A DNA stretch of 64,000 nucleotides from Phocoena phocoena (taxonomy: Eukaryota; Chordata; Mammalia; Artiodactyla; Phocoenidae): contig NC_089222.1 of NCBI RefSeq assembly GCF_963924675.1, positions 496,001 through 560,000 on the forward strand, read 5' to 3'. The notes under the pieces were generated by a model. It saw nothing but the letters and a program-made list of their open reading frames with translations. It ran no database searches and was not told the origin of the DNA. Of the stretch, positions 50,828 to 62,551 are shown piece by piece (within the stretch, counting starts at the first letter, position 1; each line of letters starts with the position of its first letter). Made by a program: the position numbers and the translations under genes.

Positions 50828-50857
50828 TTGGCCAAAAAGGGCATATGCATTTTTTCC
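50828..50857 (+). mobile_element. half MITE palindrome at the array exit (U23, truncated)
   Basis: The left arm is present from 'ttggccaaaaagggcata' through the T-run and 'cc', 30 of 36 arm bases. The sequence then switches to GC-rich satellite ('agggccatcattcacggg', matching 'agagggccctcatcaccgag'). The break is within about six bases of the palindrome centre, the hairpin tip. Confidence 0.85.
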
Positions 50858-53800
50858 AGGGCCATCATTCACGGGAGTAGGAGGCTCCCAGCATGCTCCA
50901 GTGGCCAACAGAGTGCCCACGTTGCCAAGGCGATGTGAGCTAGCCAGGCAGGAGTGACCTGACATCAGAGGGCCCACCTCACAGAATGGTAGGGAACCCA
51001 GCCAGGATCAGACTCTCCCCAGAGGGCCCACATCACCAAGGTGATGGGAACCAGGCAGGAGTGTCCTCACACCCGTGGGGCCACATCATCAAAAGTTGAG
51101 GTACCCAGCACATGTGGCCTCAAACCAGAGGACCCACATCACCATGGGTTTCGGAGTGAGGCAGGCAGGATTAACCTCACAACACATGTCCCATTGTATA
51201 CAAATGGTGTGGAAACCAGCAGTTGGATCTTCCTAGCAGGCGGCCCAGAGCACTGAGGCTATGAGATCCAGGCCGGCATGAACTCACAACAGAGGGCCCT
51301 CATTGTGATTCTGTAAGCAACCCAGCCGTTGTGACCTCAGAGCAGAAGGCCCACATCCCCATGGGGAAGGGAAACAAGCAGGAGTGTCATCGCAAGAGTG
51401 GGCACACATGAAAAAATGTGGAGAGCCCAGCAATTAGTGCCTGATGCCAGAGGGCCCTCATCACCGAGGGGCGGTGGCTCCCAGCCAGCTCCGACTGCTA
51501 CCAGAGGGGCGACGTTGCCAATGAGGAGTGCGACAACCAGGCAGGAGTGACCTCAGAGCAGAGGGTCAACCTCACAGAAGTGTGAAGAACCAAAGAGGAT
51601 CAGATTCTCACCAGAGGGCCCACATCACCAAGGGAATGGGAACCAGGCAGGAGTGTCCTCACACTAGTGGGGCCACATCACCGAAAAGTGAGGGACCCAG
51701 CACACGTGGCCTCAAACCAGAGGACTCACATCACAAGGGAGCTGGGATTGAGGCAGGCAGGAGGAGCCTCAAAACAGAGGGACCATAGAATTAAAGAGGT
51801 GAAGAATCCCGCAGTTGGAACCTCCCAGCAGGCAGCCAGGAGCAGCGAGACTATGGGATCCAGGCGGAGTGATCTCACACCAGAGGGCCGTCATCACGAA
51901 ACTGTGAGCAACCTAGGCGTTGGGATCTCAGAGCAGAAGGCCCACATTCCCATGGGGTTGGGAACCTGTCAGAAGTGTACTCGCACCACAGGGCACACAG
52001 CAGAGAACTTAGGGAACCCAGGAGTTAGGGCCTGACGCCAGAGGGCCCTCATTACCAAGGGGAGGAAACTCCAATCAGGCACCAACACCCAACTGAGGTC
52101 CCACGTCGCCAAGGTGACGTGTACCAGCCAGGTAGGAGTGACCTCACCGCAGAGGGCCTACCTCACAGAAGGGTGAGGAACACAGCCAGGATAAGACTCT
52201 CACCAGAGGGCCCACATCACCAAGGTGATCAGAACCAGGCAGGAGAGTCTTCACACCAGTGTGGCCACATCATAGAAAGGTGAGGAACCCAGCACATGTG
52301 GCCTAAACCAGAAGACCCACATCTCCAAGGGGCTCGGAATGAGGCAGGCAGGAGTAGCCTCACAACACAGGGCCCATAGAATAAAAAAGCTGAGGAATCC
52401 AGCAATGGGAACCTCCCAGCAGGCGGCCAAGAGCACCAAGTCTATGCGATTCAGGCCGCAGTAAACTCACAGCAGAGGGTCCACATCATGAAACTGCGAG
52501 CAACCCAGCCATTTGGACCTCAGAGCAGAAGGTCCACATCCCCAAGGTGTTGGGAGCATGGCAGGAGTGTCCTCGCACCACTTAGCACATATCAGAAAAT
52601 GTGGGTACCCAGCAGTTAGGGCCTGACGCCAGAGGGCCCTCATCACTGAGGGGAGGAGGCTCCCAGCATGTTCCAACTACCACAAGAGGGCCCACGTCGC
52701 CAAGGCGGGGTGTGCCAGCCAGGCAGGAGTGACCTCACAGCAGACGGCCCACCTCAAAGAAGTGTGAGGAACCCAACCAGGATCAGACTCTCACCAGAGG
52801 GCCCATATCACCAAGGGGACGGGAACCAGGCACGAGTGTCCTCACACCAGTGGGGCCACATCACTAAAAGATGAGGAAACTGGCACATGTGGCCACAAAC
52901 CAGAGGACCTACATCACCAAGGGGCTGGGAGTGACACAGGCAGGAGGAGCCTCCCAACACAGGGCCCAAAGAATAAAAAAGGTGAGGAACCCAGCAGTTG
53001 GAACTTCCCAGCAGGCGGCCCAGAGTACAGAGGCTATGGGATCTAGGAATGAGTGAACTAACACCAGAGAGCTAACATCAGGAAACTGTGAGCAACCCAG
53101 TCGTTGGAACCTCAGAGCAGAAGGCCCATATCGCCATGGGGATGGGAACATTTCACGAGTGTCCTGGCATCACTGGGCTCACATCAGAAAACCTGGGGAG
53201 CCCAGCAGTTAGAGCCTGACGCCAGAGGGACCTCATCACCGAGGACAGGAGTCTCCAAAAGGATCCAACTGCCACCAGAGGGCCGACGTCACCAAGGCAA
53301 TGGGAGCAAGCCAGGCAGGAGTTACCTCAGAGCACAGGGCCCACCTCACAGAACGGTAAGGAACCCAGCCAGGATCAGACTCTCACCAGAGGGGCCACAT
53401 CACCAAGGGGCTGGGAAACAGGCACGAGTGTCCTCACACCATTGGGGCCACATCATCGAAAGGTGAGGGACCCAGCACACGTGGCCTCACACCAGAGGAC
53501 ACACATCACAACGGGGCTGGGATTGAGGCAGGCAGGAGGAGCCTCAAAACAGAGGGCCCATAGAATAAAAAAGGTGAGGAATCCCGCAGTTGGAACCTCC
53601 CAGCAGGCGCCCAGGAGCAGCAAGCCTATGGGATCTAGGCCGGAATGAACGCACATCAGAGGGCCCTCATCATGAAACTGTGAGCACCCCAGCCGTTGGG
53701 ACCTCAGAGCAGAAGGCCCAAATTCCCATGGGGTTGGGAACCTGACAGGAGTGTACTCGCACCACAGGTCGCACATCTGCAAATTTTGGGAGCCCAGGAG

Positions 53801-56226
53801 TTAGGGTCTGACGCAAGAGGGCCCTCATTACCGAGGGACGGAGACTCGCAGCAGACACCAACTCCCAACTGAGGGCCCACGTCACCAAGGTGATGTGTGC
53901 CAGCCAGGCAGGAGTGACCTCACCGCAGAGGGCCTACCTCACAGAAGGGTGAGGAAACCAGCCAGGATAAGACTCTCACCAGAGGGCCCACATCACCAAG
54001 GGGATCGGAACCAGGCAGGAGGGTCCTCACACCAGTGTGGCCACATTATAGAAAGGTGAGGAACCCAGAACATGTGGCCTAAAACAGGGGACCCACATCT
54101 CCAAGGGGCTAGGAGTGAGGCAAGCAGGAGTATCATCACAAAACAGAGCCCACAGAATAAAAGTTGTGAGGAATCCAGCAGTTGGAACCGGCCAGTAGGC
54201 CGCCCAGAGCACAGAGTCTATGGGATCCAGGCCACAGCAAACTCACAGCAGAGGTCCCACATCATGAAACTGTGAGCAACCCAGCGGATGGGACCTCAGA
54301 GCAGAAGGCCCACATCCCTATGGGGATGGGAACCTGACAGGAGTGTCCTCGGCCCACTTCCACGAATCAGAAAATGTGGGAACCCAGCAGTTAGGACCTG
54401 AGGCCAGAGGACCCTCATCACCGAGGGGAGGAGGCTCCCAGCAGGCTCCAACTGCCACCATAAGGCCGATGTCACCAAGGCGGGGTGTGCCAACCAGGCA
54501 GGAGTGACCTCAGAGCAGAAAGCCCACCTCACAGAAGTGTGAGGAACCCAACAAGGATCAGACTGTCACCAGAGGGCCAACATCACCAAGGGAATGGGAA
54601 CCAGGCAGGAGTGTCCTCACACCAGTGGGGCTACATCACCATAATTTGAGGGACCCAGCACACGTGGCCTCAAACCTGAGGACACACATCACCAAGGGGC
54701 TGGGAGTGAGGCAGGCCAGAGGATCCTCAAAACAGAGGTACCATAGAATAAAAAAGGTGAGGAATCCCACAGTTGGAACCTCCGGCAGGCAGCCAGGAGC
54801 AGCGAGGCTATGGGATCTAGGCAGGAGTGAACTCACACCAGAGGGCCCTCATCATGAAACTGTGAGCAACACAGCCGTTGGGACCTCAGAGCAGAAGGCT
54901 CACATCCCCATGGGGATGGGAACCTGGCAGGAGTGTCCTTGCACCACTTAGCACGAATCAGAAAATGTGGGAACCCAGCAGTTAGGGCCTGAGGCCAGAG
55001 GGCCCTCATCACTGAGGGGAGGAGGCTCCCAGCAAGCTCCAACTGCCACCATATGGCCGACGTTGCCAAGGCGGGGTGTGCCAGCCAGGCAGGAGTGACC
55101 TCAGAGCAGAGGGCCCACCTCACAGAAGGGTGAGGAACCTAACCAGGATCAGACTCTCACCAGAGGGCCAACATCACCAAGGTGATGGGAACCAGGCAAG
55201 ACTGTCCTAACAGCAGTGGGGCCAACATCACCAAGGGAATGGGAACCAGGCAAGAGTGTCCTCACACCAGTGTGGCCACATTATAGAAAGGTGAGGAACA
55301 CAGCACATGTGGCCTCAAACAAGGGGACACACATCACGAAGGGGCTGGGAGTGAGGCATGCAGGAGGAGACGCACAACCGAGGGCCCATAGAATAAAAAA
55401 GGTGAGGAATCGAGAAGTTGGAAACTCCAAGCTGGAGGCCCAGAGCACTGACACTATGGGATACAGGCCAGAGTGAACACACAGCAAAGGGCCCACATCA
55501 TGAAACTGTGAGCAGCCCAGCAGTTGGGACCACAGAACAGAAGTCCCACATGCCCATGGCGATGGGAACCTGGCAGGAGTGACTCGCACCACTGGGCACA
55601 CATCAGAAAATGTGTGGAGCCCAGCACTTAGGGCCTGACACCAGAAGGCCCTCATCACTGAGGGGAGGAGGCCCCAGCACGCTCCAACTGCCACCAGAGG
55701 GTCCACGTCGCCAAGGCGACGTGCGCCAGCCAGGCAGTATTGACCTCACAGCAGAGGGCCCACATCATGAAAGTGTGAGCAACCCAGCCATTAGGACCTG
55801 AGAACAGAAGGCCCACACGCTCATGAGGATGGGAACCTGGCAGGAGTGCCCTCGTACCACTTAGCACGTATCAGAAAATGTGGGAACCCCGCCATTAGGG
55901 TCTGACGCCAGAGGGCCTCATCACCGCGGGAAGGAGGCTCCCAGCAGGCTCCAACTGCCACCAGGGTGCCGAAGTCAACAAGGTGGGTTGTGCCAGCCAG
56001 GCAGGAGTGACCTCAGAGAAGAGGGCTCACCTCACGGATGTGTGAGGAACCCAACCAGGATCAGAGTCTCACCAGAGGGCCCACATCACCAAGGGGATGG
56101 GAACCAGGCAGGAGTGTCCACACACCAGTGGGGCCACATCATCAAAAGATGAGGAACCCATCACATATGGCCTCAAACCTGAGGACATACATCACCATGT
56201 GGCTGGGAGTGAGGCAGGTATCTGGA
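50858..56226 (+). repeat. GC-rich satellite array, second copy (~592-bp units)
   Basis: It is the same family as 1-4,767. Anchors lie at 51,081 and 51,673 (592 apart), then follow the first copy at offset ~51,459. The first ~600 bases (50,858-51,460) precede what the window shows of the first copy, giving a full array length of about 5.37 kb. The same +53 and +266 length variants recur, so they predate the macro-duplication. Confidence 0.88.
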
Positions 56227-57340
56227 GGGGCACATTTAACTCTAATTTCCCACCAGGAAGAGGAATTAACCAAAGGCTCAGAGTGCCGTGCCGGACCCTG
56301 ATTATGGCCTGAAGCAAACCTGCAGTTTTGTGGCCAGCTTACAAGGAAGCGAGTTAAGAAAGGAGCTCAGGGGCACTGTAATTCACAAACCTGCAGAGAT
56401 AAATGACAGCTATTGGCAAAAATATATCGAAGTAAGTCTGCAAAGAGGACTTGAAAACGAGGCAGAATTGCAGGAATCATATTTCAAGAGGTAGATTGGA
56501 ATTGCATTTAAAGCATATGAAAAGCGGCAGATCTTTGACAGTGATGCACATGGACAAAAAGTGCGTATACATTTTTCCTGAATATATTCAGGAAAAAACG
56601 CATATGAACATTTTGGCCAACCAAGCACTCCAGCAATGGAAATCCACACTACAATGAAGTCACATTTCCCATTCGTCAAAAAGGCCATCTGAATAAAGTG
56701 TAAAAATCAGAAACACAGGACAGGCCATGGAGAACAGGGAGCCGTGTTATGCTGATGGGCGGGATGTAAATTGCCAACAGACACTCTGGAGATGTTCATG
56801 GTGTATCCTGAAACATCTAAAAAACAAAGCTACAGAGCCTAGGGCACTTCCACTTTTGGCCCTATAGCTTAGGAAAATTAAAATCAACAAGACACAGCCA
56901 ACACAAAATTTAGGGCTGCTGTGTTTACAAGAACCTCGAGTCCAGTACAAATTAAATATCCCAGAAAGAAAAAAATGGATAAAGAAGTTGTGCTACTTAC
57001 GTACAACGGAATATCACTCAGCAGTGAAATCAATGTCATCAGGCCTGTAGCAGCAAATTGAGTGGATTTAATTATGATGATTCTAAGAGAAATATGTCAC
57101 ACAAAGAAAGATAATTATCATAAGATATCACTAATAGAGGGAGTGTAAACTTGGCTACACATAAACTGAATTACAAAACCGAACAGAGTCTCACATTTAG
57201 ATAAAAACCTTATGCTTGCTTAAGGGGAAAGTTGAGTTGGGCTGCTGTATAAAAACAGATTGAAATGAGCACACATACCATTCCATAAGCCAAATACGTA
57301 ATAAACAAGACCTACTCTTTGCTCAACGAAATAGACTCAT
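56227..57340 (+). repeat. decayed 1.75-kb satellite unit U0, second copy
   Basis: Collinear with 4,768-5,880. A one-base insertion near 56,819 ('acatctaaaaaac' for 'acatcaaaaaac') shortens the antisense frame seen in the first copy, showing that frame is not under coding constraint. Confidence 0.85.
56550..56620. mobile_element. diverged MITE palindrome of U0, second copy
   Basis: Matches 5,091-5,161, including the 'gttc'-type right arm. Confidence 0.65.
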
Positions 57341-58060
57341 CCATGGTGTATCACCTCACACCTATTAGAATGGGCATCATCAGAAAATCTACAAACAACA
57401 AATGCTGGAAACGGTGTGGAGATAAGGAATCCTCTTCCACTATTGTTGGGAACGTAAATTGATACAGTCACTGTGGAGAACATTATGGAGTTTCTTATAA
57501 AACTAAGAATAGAATTACTATATGATACAGCAATCCCTCTACTGGGCATATACCCAGACAAAACCATAAATCAAAAAGAGACATTCACCACAATGTTCAT
57601 TGCATCACTATTTACACTATCCAGGAAATGGAAGCAACCTAAATGCCCACAGACAGACGAATGCATAAAGATGTGGTACATATATAAAATGGAATATTAC
57701 TAAGCCATAAAAAGGAATGAAATTGGGACATTTGTAGAGACGTTGATGGATCTAGAGACTGTCATACAGAGTGAAGTAAGTCAGAAAGAGAAAAACAAAT
57801 CTTGTATATTAATGCATATATGTGGAACCTAGAAAAATTGTACAGATGAACCGTTTTGCAAGGCAGAAATAGAGCAATACATGTATACAACAAACGTATG
57901 GACAACAAGGGGGGAAAGCTGTTGGGGATGGTGGTGGGAGGAGTTGAGATATTGGGATTGGTATGTATACATTTATATGTATAAAGTAGATAACCAAAAA
58001 CAACCTGCTGTATAAAAATATAAAATTAAATTCAAAATACAAAAATAAAATTAAAAAAAG
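57341..58060 (+). mobile_element. LINE-1 3' end, second copy
   Basis: Collinear with 5,881-6,600, with the same in-frame stop at 57,701-57,703. A few substitutions separate the copies. Confidence 0.85.
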
Positions 58061-59376
58061 TAAAACAGAAAAAATATTCTTCCCTTCACATACATGTATT
58101 TATATGAATAAATTATTTCCATGCTTATATCTGTAAATACACAAAAGAGGAATAAAATCTACCTTGAACCAAAAACGAAAGAAAGATAAAAAAGAACAGA
58201 ACCCACCAGTTACACAGAGGAAAACCGTTTCAGGGCACTTGCTCCAATTGCAAACAATTCTGAAGTTGGTCAGTGGTGGGGAATCATCTCCCATTCAGCC
58301 AGCATGCTCCTCGCAACAAGCGTCCTCACTGCAAAGCTGGGGGACCGTGCCGAGGTATCTGTGAGTAAACGTGGGCCGAGCCCCAGGCCAGCTGCTGCTG
58401 AAATGTTCCCACCCTTCCAAGGCTAAACACCTGAATATGTACAAGGACTTGAAAACCTAGAGGAAGGGCCATGGAGCCACATGAGGGACAGCATGCCTGC
58501 CGACTTGGTGCCTGCAGGCCAGCCAGGATGGTCCTGGCCCTGGGTGCTCTTCTGGAAGCTCTCCATTTCCCTGCCTGAGATACCCCTGCTGTCCCGGCCC
58601 CCACTGCTTTCTTCCTTCCTCACCTGTGCCCAGGGAGAAATTCCAGCGGCAGGTGTGGGTGACACATCCTCTTCTTTAGCAGGTAGCATCTTGGCAACTG
58701 CTGCAGAAAGTCCAGCAGAGCCCCACTCACACTGGGACACCCACAAAGCCGTGGCCTCTCACTCCCTCCCACCAGCCCAGCCCCGAGACTGCTGACAGGG
58801 CAGAGAAAATGGCGTCAGGCACAGCTGCAGGGGCTCTTGCTGCCTGGAGCGGTGTTTATATTGATCTCAACCCAGGCACACCTGGGGAGGGCTGGCCGGC
58901 ACGGTCAGGCTTCCCAAGCCAGCCAATAATCACCCCTCAGGGGCTCACAGTTGCTGAAAATGGAACTTGCTGAATTGGCCAGGTCCAAGGAACAGGTGTG
59001 GGCTCCTGAGAGTCAGGATAGACAAGGGGCTGCAGCTCTGGCTTGTTTTCTAATTATATTATCTGGCCCATGAGTGGGAGACAACTTCAAGAAAACCCTC
59101 TCCTAATGAGAGGAACCCAGGAGTCAGGGAGAGGAGGGGTGGGTGGTGGTTGGAGACAGAGGCCTGGTGCCCCGGGTGCAGTGGAAGTCTCTGGAAGACC
59201 AGGTGGAGGAGGCCGCACAGAGTGATGCCCAGGGTCACAGACCTGTCAGAGCTGCTGTTTGTTAGTTCAAGTCCTGCTCTGAGGTGCTCTGTGTCAGATC
59301 TGAGCGACAGGTGAGCTGGGAGTGCTCTGCAATGAGGGCTATGTGCACGGTTCCTGTGTGCCCAGCCCTGCCAAGG
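58061..59376. other. unclassified sequence, second copy
   Basis: Collinear with 6,601-7,916. No recognisable gene. Frames are retained simply because the copies are so similar. Confidence 0.4.
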
Positions 59377-59582
59377 TACCTGCAAGGGTAGCTCTGTATC
59401 CTGGGAGGGGCCTGAACACGGGAGCCCCATGGACTGCAGAGGACCTGCCCAGGGAATCCCATATCCTGGGAGGGGCCTGAACACGAGAGCCCCGTGGGCT
59501 GGGGTGGGGGTAGGGTACCTGCCCAGGTGAGCTCCATATCCTGGGATTGGCCTGACCTCGAGAGCCCCATGGGCTGCTGGAG
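59377..59582 (+). repeat. three-copy minisatellite, second copy
   Basis: Same three ~65-75-bp copies as 7,917-8,122, with substitutions such as 'cctgaacacggg' for 'cctgaccacggg'. Confidence 0.75.
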
Positions 59583-59620
59583 TCCTGGTAAAGGATGTCA
59601 GGACAGTCAGTGAAGCCACT

Positions 59621-60620
59621 GAGGATATACCTCCAGTAGTTCCTAAATCCTACACCCTGCTGGTCATTCTACCAACCACCAGGACTTGGTATTCTGTATT
59701 AGTCTTCACTGATGCCTTCTTTTGTATTCCATTAGTCCCAGAGTCACAAGAAATTTTGGCTTGTGAGTGACAGGACTCAACATACAACTAAAACAATACT
59801 TCCAGGCTGTCTTGCCCCAAGGGTTCAAAAATTCCCACACCATCTTTGGGGAAAGCTCAGCTAAAGACCTAAAAGTTCTACCTCTGGAAAAGGAAACACT
59901 CCTTCAATATTCAGACGACATTCTGATCGCCAGCCCTACTAAGGAGGCCTCAGAACTACCAAGCCAATAAAGGATAGAAGTTGTCCACGAAAAAGCTCAA
60001 GTATCACAGACTACGGTGACCTGCCTGGGCTTCATTCTCACAGAAGGTCGGAGAAGCCCATCCCAGGAAAGGGAAGAAACAATTTACAGCCTTACCCCTT
60101 TCTGAAACTAGAAGACAGCTTAGGGGTTCCTGGGGAAGCCAGGGTTTCCTGCCTCTGGATCCCTAACTACAGTCTACTAGCTGGGCCTCTATATGAAACA
60201 CTGAAAGGAAAAGATGATGATCCTTTTGAATAGAATCCAGAAGTGGCCTTTCAAGAATGGAAAGAGCAGTCAATTCAGACCCTTGCCCTGGAACTCCCTA
60301 ATTTAGCTAAACCCTTTGACCTTTACATTCCTGGTGAAAGGTGAATCGCCATTGGAGTATTAGTGCAAAAACTGGGACCACTTGAAATGGAACAATGCAA
60401 GAATGCCATCCAGGTAGGATAAACTATGGTCACCAAGGGGCTTGGCCCACCGCCACATCTGGCCAAGATACTGGTGGTATCTGAAAACCTGGAAATCAGC
60501 AGCCCAAAAGGCCACCTCCCTTCTAAGGGAAACGGACCCCACGTGGTGATCCTAACCCCCAACCATGCCCTGAAGTTGCAGGGTTTGCTCCGTGGGCACA
60601 CTGACCTCGATTGAGGAGGC
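59621..60620 (+). pseudogene. pol: class I ERV pol remnant, second copy
   Basis: The same broken pol as 8,161-9,160 at offset 51,460. It shares the Y-S-D-D box (59,908-59,919) and the stops at 59,968-59,970, 60,231-60,233 and 60,342-60,344. It is a passenger of the duplication, not an independent insertion. Confidence 0.8.
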
Positions 60621-61030
60621 CCTCCAACTCCAACCTCCAGAGAGATAACCGGGGGCAACGGGGCACCATGACGACCCGTGTGACCATCACTTGACCTGGA
60701 GTTTCTCTCATAAAACAACAAGAGTGTGTCCCAAAAGAGTAGACTACTGCTTGCAGTACTTACTGTACCCAGAGGGGAGCTAATAATCTTGGCGGGGGAA
60801 CCGTATATCATGCTGTCACCATAGAAAAGCCTACAGACACCCTGATGATGGTGGCCAATAAGACCGGCTGGACTCCTGTTTACTTCCAAAGGCTCTTGAC
60901 TCAGTGACCATCATGATCCTTCATCACCACTGACCCTGGACTGTCTGGGAGCTGAGCGGGCAGGATCCTGACACCTGGTGCTGTTTTTACGTTAATTCAG
61001 GGGCCTAATGGAAGAAAGCGCAGACTGTTG

Positions 61031-61092
61031 GTCAGAGCATCTAGGCTGGCAGAAACGGTCAGTCAGAGCATCTAGGCTGGCAGAAACGGTCA
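61031..61092 (+). repeat. 31-bp tandem duplication, second copy
   Basis: Identical to 9,571-9,632. Confidence 0.9.
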
Positions 61093-61364
61093 GCCTAAGG
61101 TGGCCGAACAAATGTGGGGCGGAGTGAAACTGGACCTCACAGCGCCACTGCACATCTCCTTTCTGGACCCTTAAAGGTCATTAGAATCTATAACACTTCC
61201 AATACTGGTGCTCAGGTGGACGAGCAGGGAGGCAGGAGGCCTGGGGACAATCAACGTCACCTGGAGGCTGCTGGGGAGAAGTTCTGACCCTCGCCCACGG
61301 GTATGAAGCCTCCTAACTCAGCACTCAGCAGTTACAGAAGAAGGGTCTGCACCCGCAGCACTCC

Positions 61365-61840
61365 AAGAATGAGGAAAGGGACAAAAGGCAGAAGAGAAGT
61401 TTGTCCCAGGCAAAGCCCCTTAAAAATGCCTGGGAGATAAAAATAGAATCTGGGCAATAAAATAAAGTCTAACCATTTTTATCCTTTGTGCTTTGTCTAA
61501 TTTCAGGTGCTCCTAGTGTCCCGCATACAGAGGTTCCACACCCGGCACCTCAGACCAGATTTCCTAGAGCAGAATGGCTCGATGACACTTCAGCTCCTGG
61601 GGCCCAGTTCAGACTCCGTGACATAGAGCCTGAGCTGCAGCCAACCAGGTCCTCGAGAGCTCAGCCCCCTCCCTCCCAGTGACTCTGACAGGATCTCTAC
61701 ACAGCAGCCCAGCCCACAGCCCACAGGGTAGCACCTCTCCATTCTCTGATCAAAATATAAAGTTTCCTTTGCTTTTGAACCAAACTCAGTCTCGATCTAT
61801 TGGCTCCAATGACACTGGGCAGGGGGACACTTGTTGGCGT
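61365..61840 (+). mobile_element. LTR-like region, second copy
   Basis: Collinear with 9,905-10,380, with the same polyadenylation-type stretch and approximate limits. Confidence 0.45.
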
Positions 61841-62196
61841 CCACTCTGGAGGATCAGTAACAGAAATTGAGAACATTGTAACTTCAATGAACAGATGTGT
61901 GAGCCAAACTGTAATTAACATAGAACAGTGTATAAGGCTCGGGTAAAATAAGATGTTTCTAACACTTCCATTTGATATTTCCATCACTTTCTTATAAGCA
62001 AGTTCAGTGAAAAGGTTTGTCTTCTTTGTCAGGTCAATATTAGAGAAACAAAGTGATTTCTTTCCAAGGATGTACATCTAATAATCTTGGTTAAAGCTTC
62101 AATCTTGTTTTAAATGCTTTTGCATTGAAAATGATACCTCTCTTTCAGCTCCCCCATTTCTGAGAAGCATAAAATCTTATAATTTATTATTACCAA
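61841..62196. other. unclassified AT-rich sequence, second copy
   Basis: Collinear with 10,381-10,735. It includes a one-base insertion ('aaaggtttgtc' for 'aaaggttgtc') that lengthens a spurious minus-strand frame. Confidence 0.3.
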
Positions 62197-62361
62197 AGGG
62201 AAATGGTAGGAGGAGGGATAAATTAACAGTTTGGGATTAACACATACACACTGCTATGTATGAAATCATCAGCAAGGAACTACTGTATAGCACAGGGAAC
62301 TACACTCAATATTTTGCAATAACCTATAAGGGGAAATGATCTGAAAAAGAATAGATAGTTT
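62197..62361 (+). mobile_element. LINE-1 3'UTR fragment, second copy
   Basis: Collinear with 10,736-10,900 at offset 51,461. Confidence 0.75.
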
Positions 62362-62551
62362 TATTGACATCATCCATCAATGACAGTAAAAATGGAATCT
62401 AAGGGAAGACAGTGGTGAGTGCTTCTGACCCTGAAGACTTCAATCATCTAAAGTTTGGACTCTGCCTACTTCCCAAGGCCCTTAATGAACATATGTGTAG
62501 CCGTAGCTTAAAAAATTCCCCAGTTTGGGTTGCGGAGAGACACTGATATTT

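Larger units (their letters stand above)
11091..50857 (+). repeat. 1.75-kb satellite array, 22 head-to-tail units
   Basis: The palindrome in each unit starts at 11697, 13433, 15180, 16932, 18682, 20436, 22188, 23938, 25689, 27436, 29183, 30929, 32676, 34423, 36170, 37917, 39666, 41412, 43159, 44907, 46654 and 48400, with a truncated one at 50828. Spacing is 1,736-1,754, most often 1,747. All units share one orientation. Each holds the palindrome, a C-tract, an L1-derived block and a ~900-bp remainder of unknown origin. The period fits the common cetacean satellite by length only; I could not compare sequences. Recurrent minus-strand frames of 61-84 codons arise from the repeated sequence and are not genes. 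Confidence 0.93.
1..51460 (+). repeat. 51.46-kb macro-repeat, one full period
   Basis: Base 1 aligns with base 51,461 in the same orientation, and the match continues to the window end. The offset is 51,460, falls to 51,459 after a one-base loss near 51,864, returns to 51,460 after a one-base gain near 56,819, and rises to 51,461 after a one-base gain near 62,018. The period covers GC-rich satellite, a decayed 1.75-kb unit, an L1/ERV island, and 22 satellite units. The phase is set only by where the window begins. With one and a quarter periods visible, this could be a true multi-copy macrosatellite or a two-copy segmental duplication flanking a satellite array. Confidence 0.85.

Noticed and set aside
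11091..50857. CENP-B box in the 1.75-kb unit
   Set aside because: By eye no site fits the required TTCG…A..CGGG spacing; candidates such as the 'ttttcgtatcctgg' region have the wrong spacing to CGGG.
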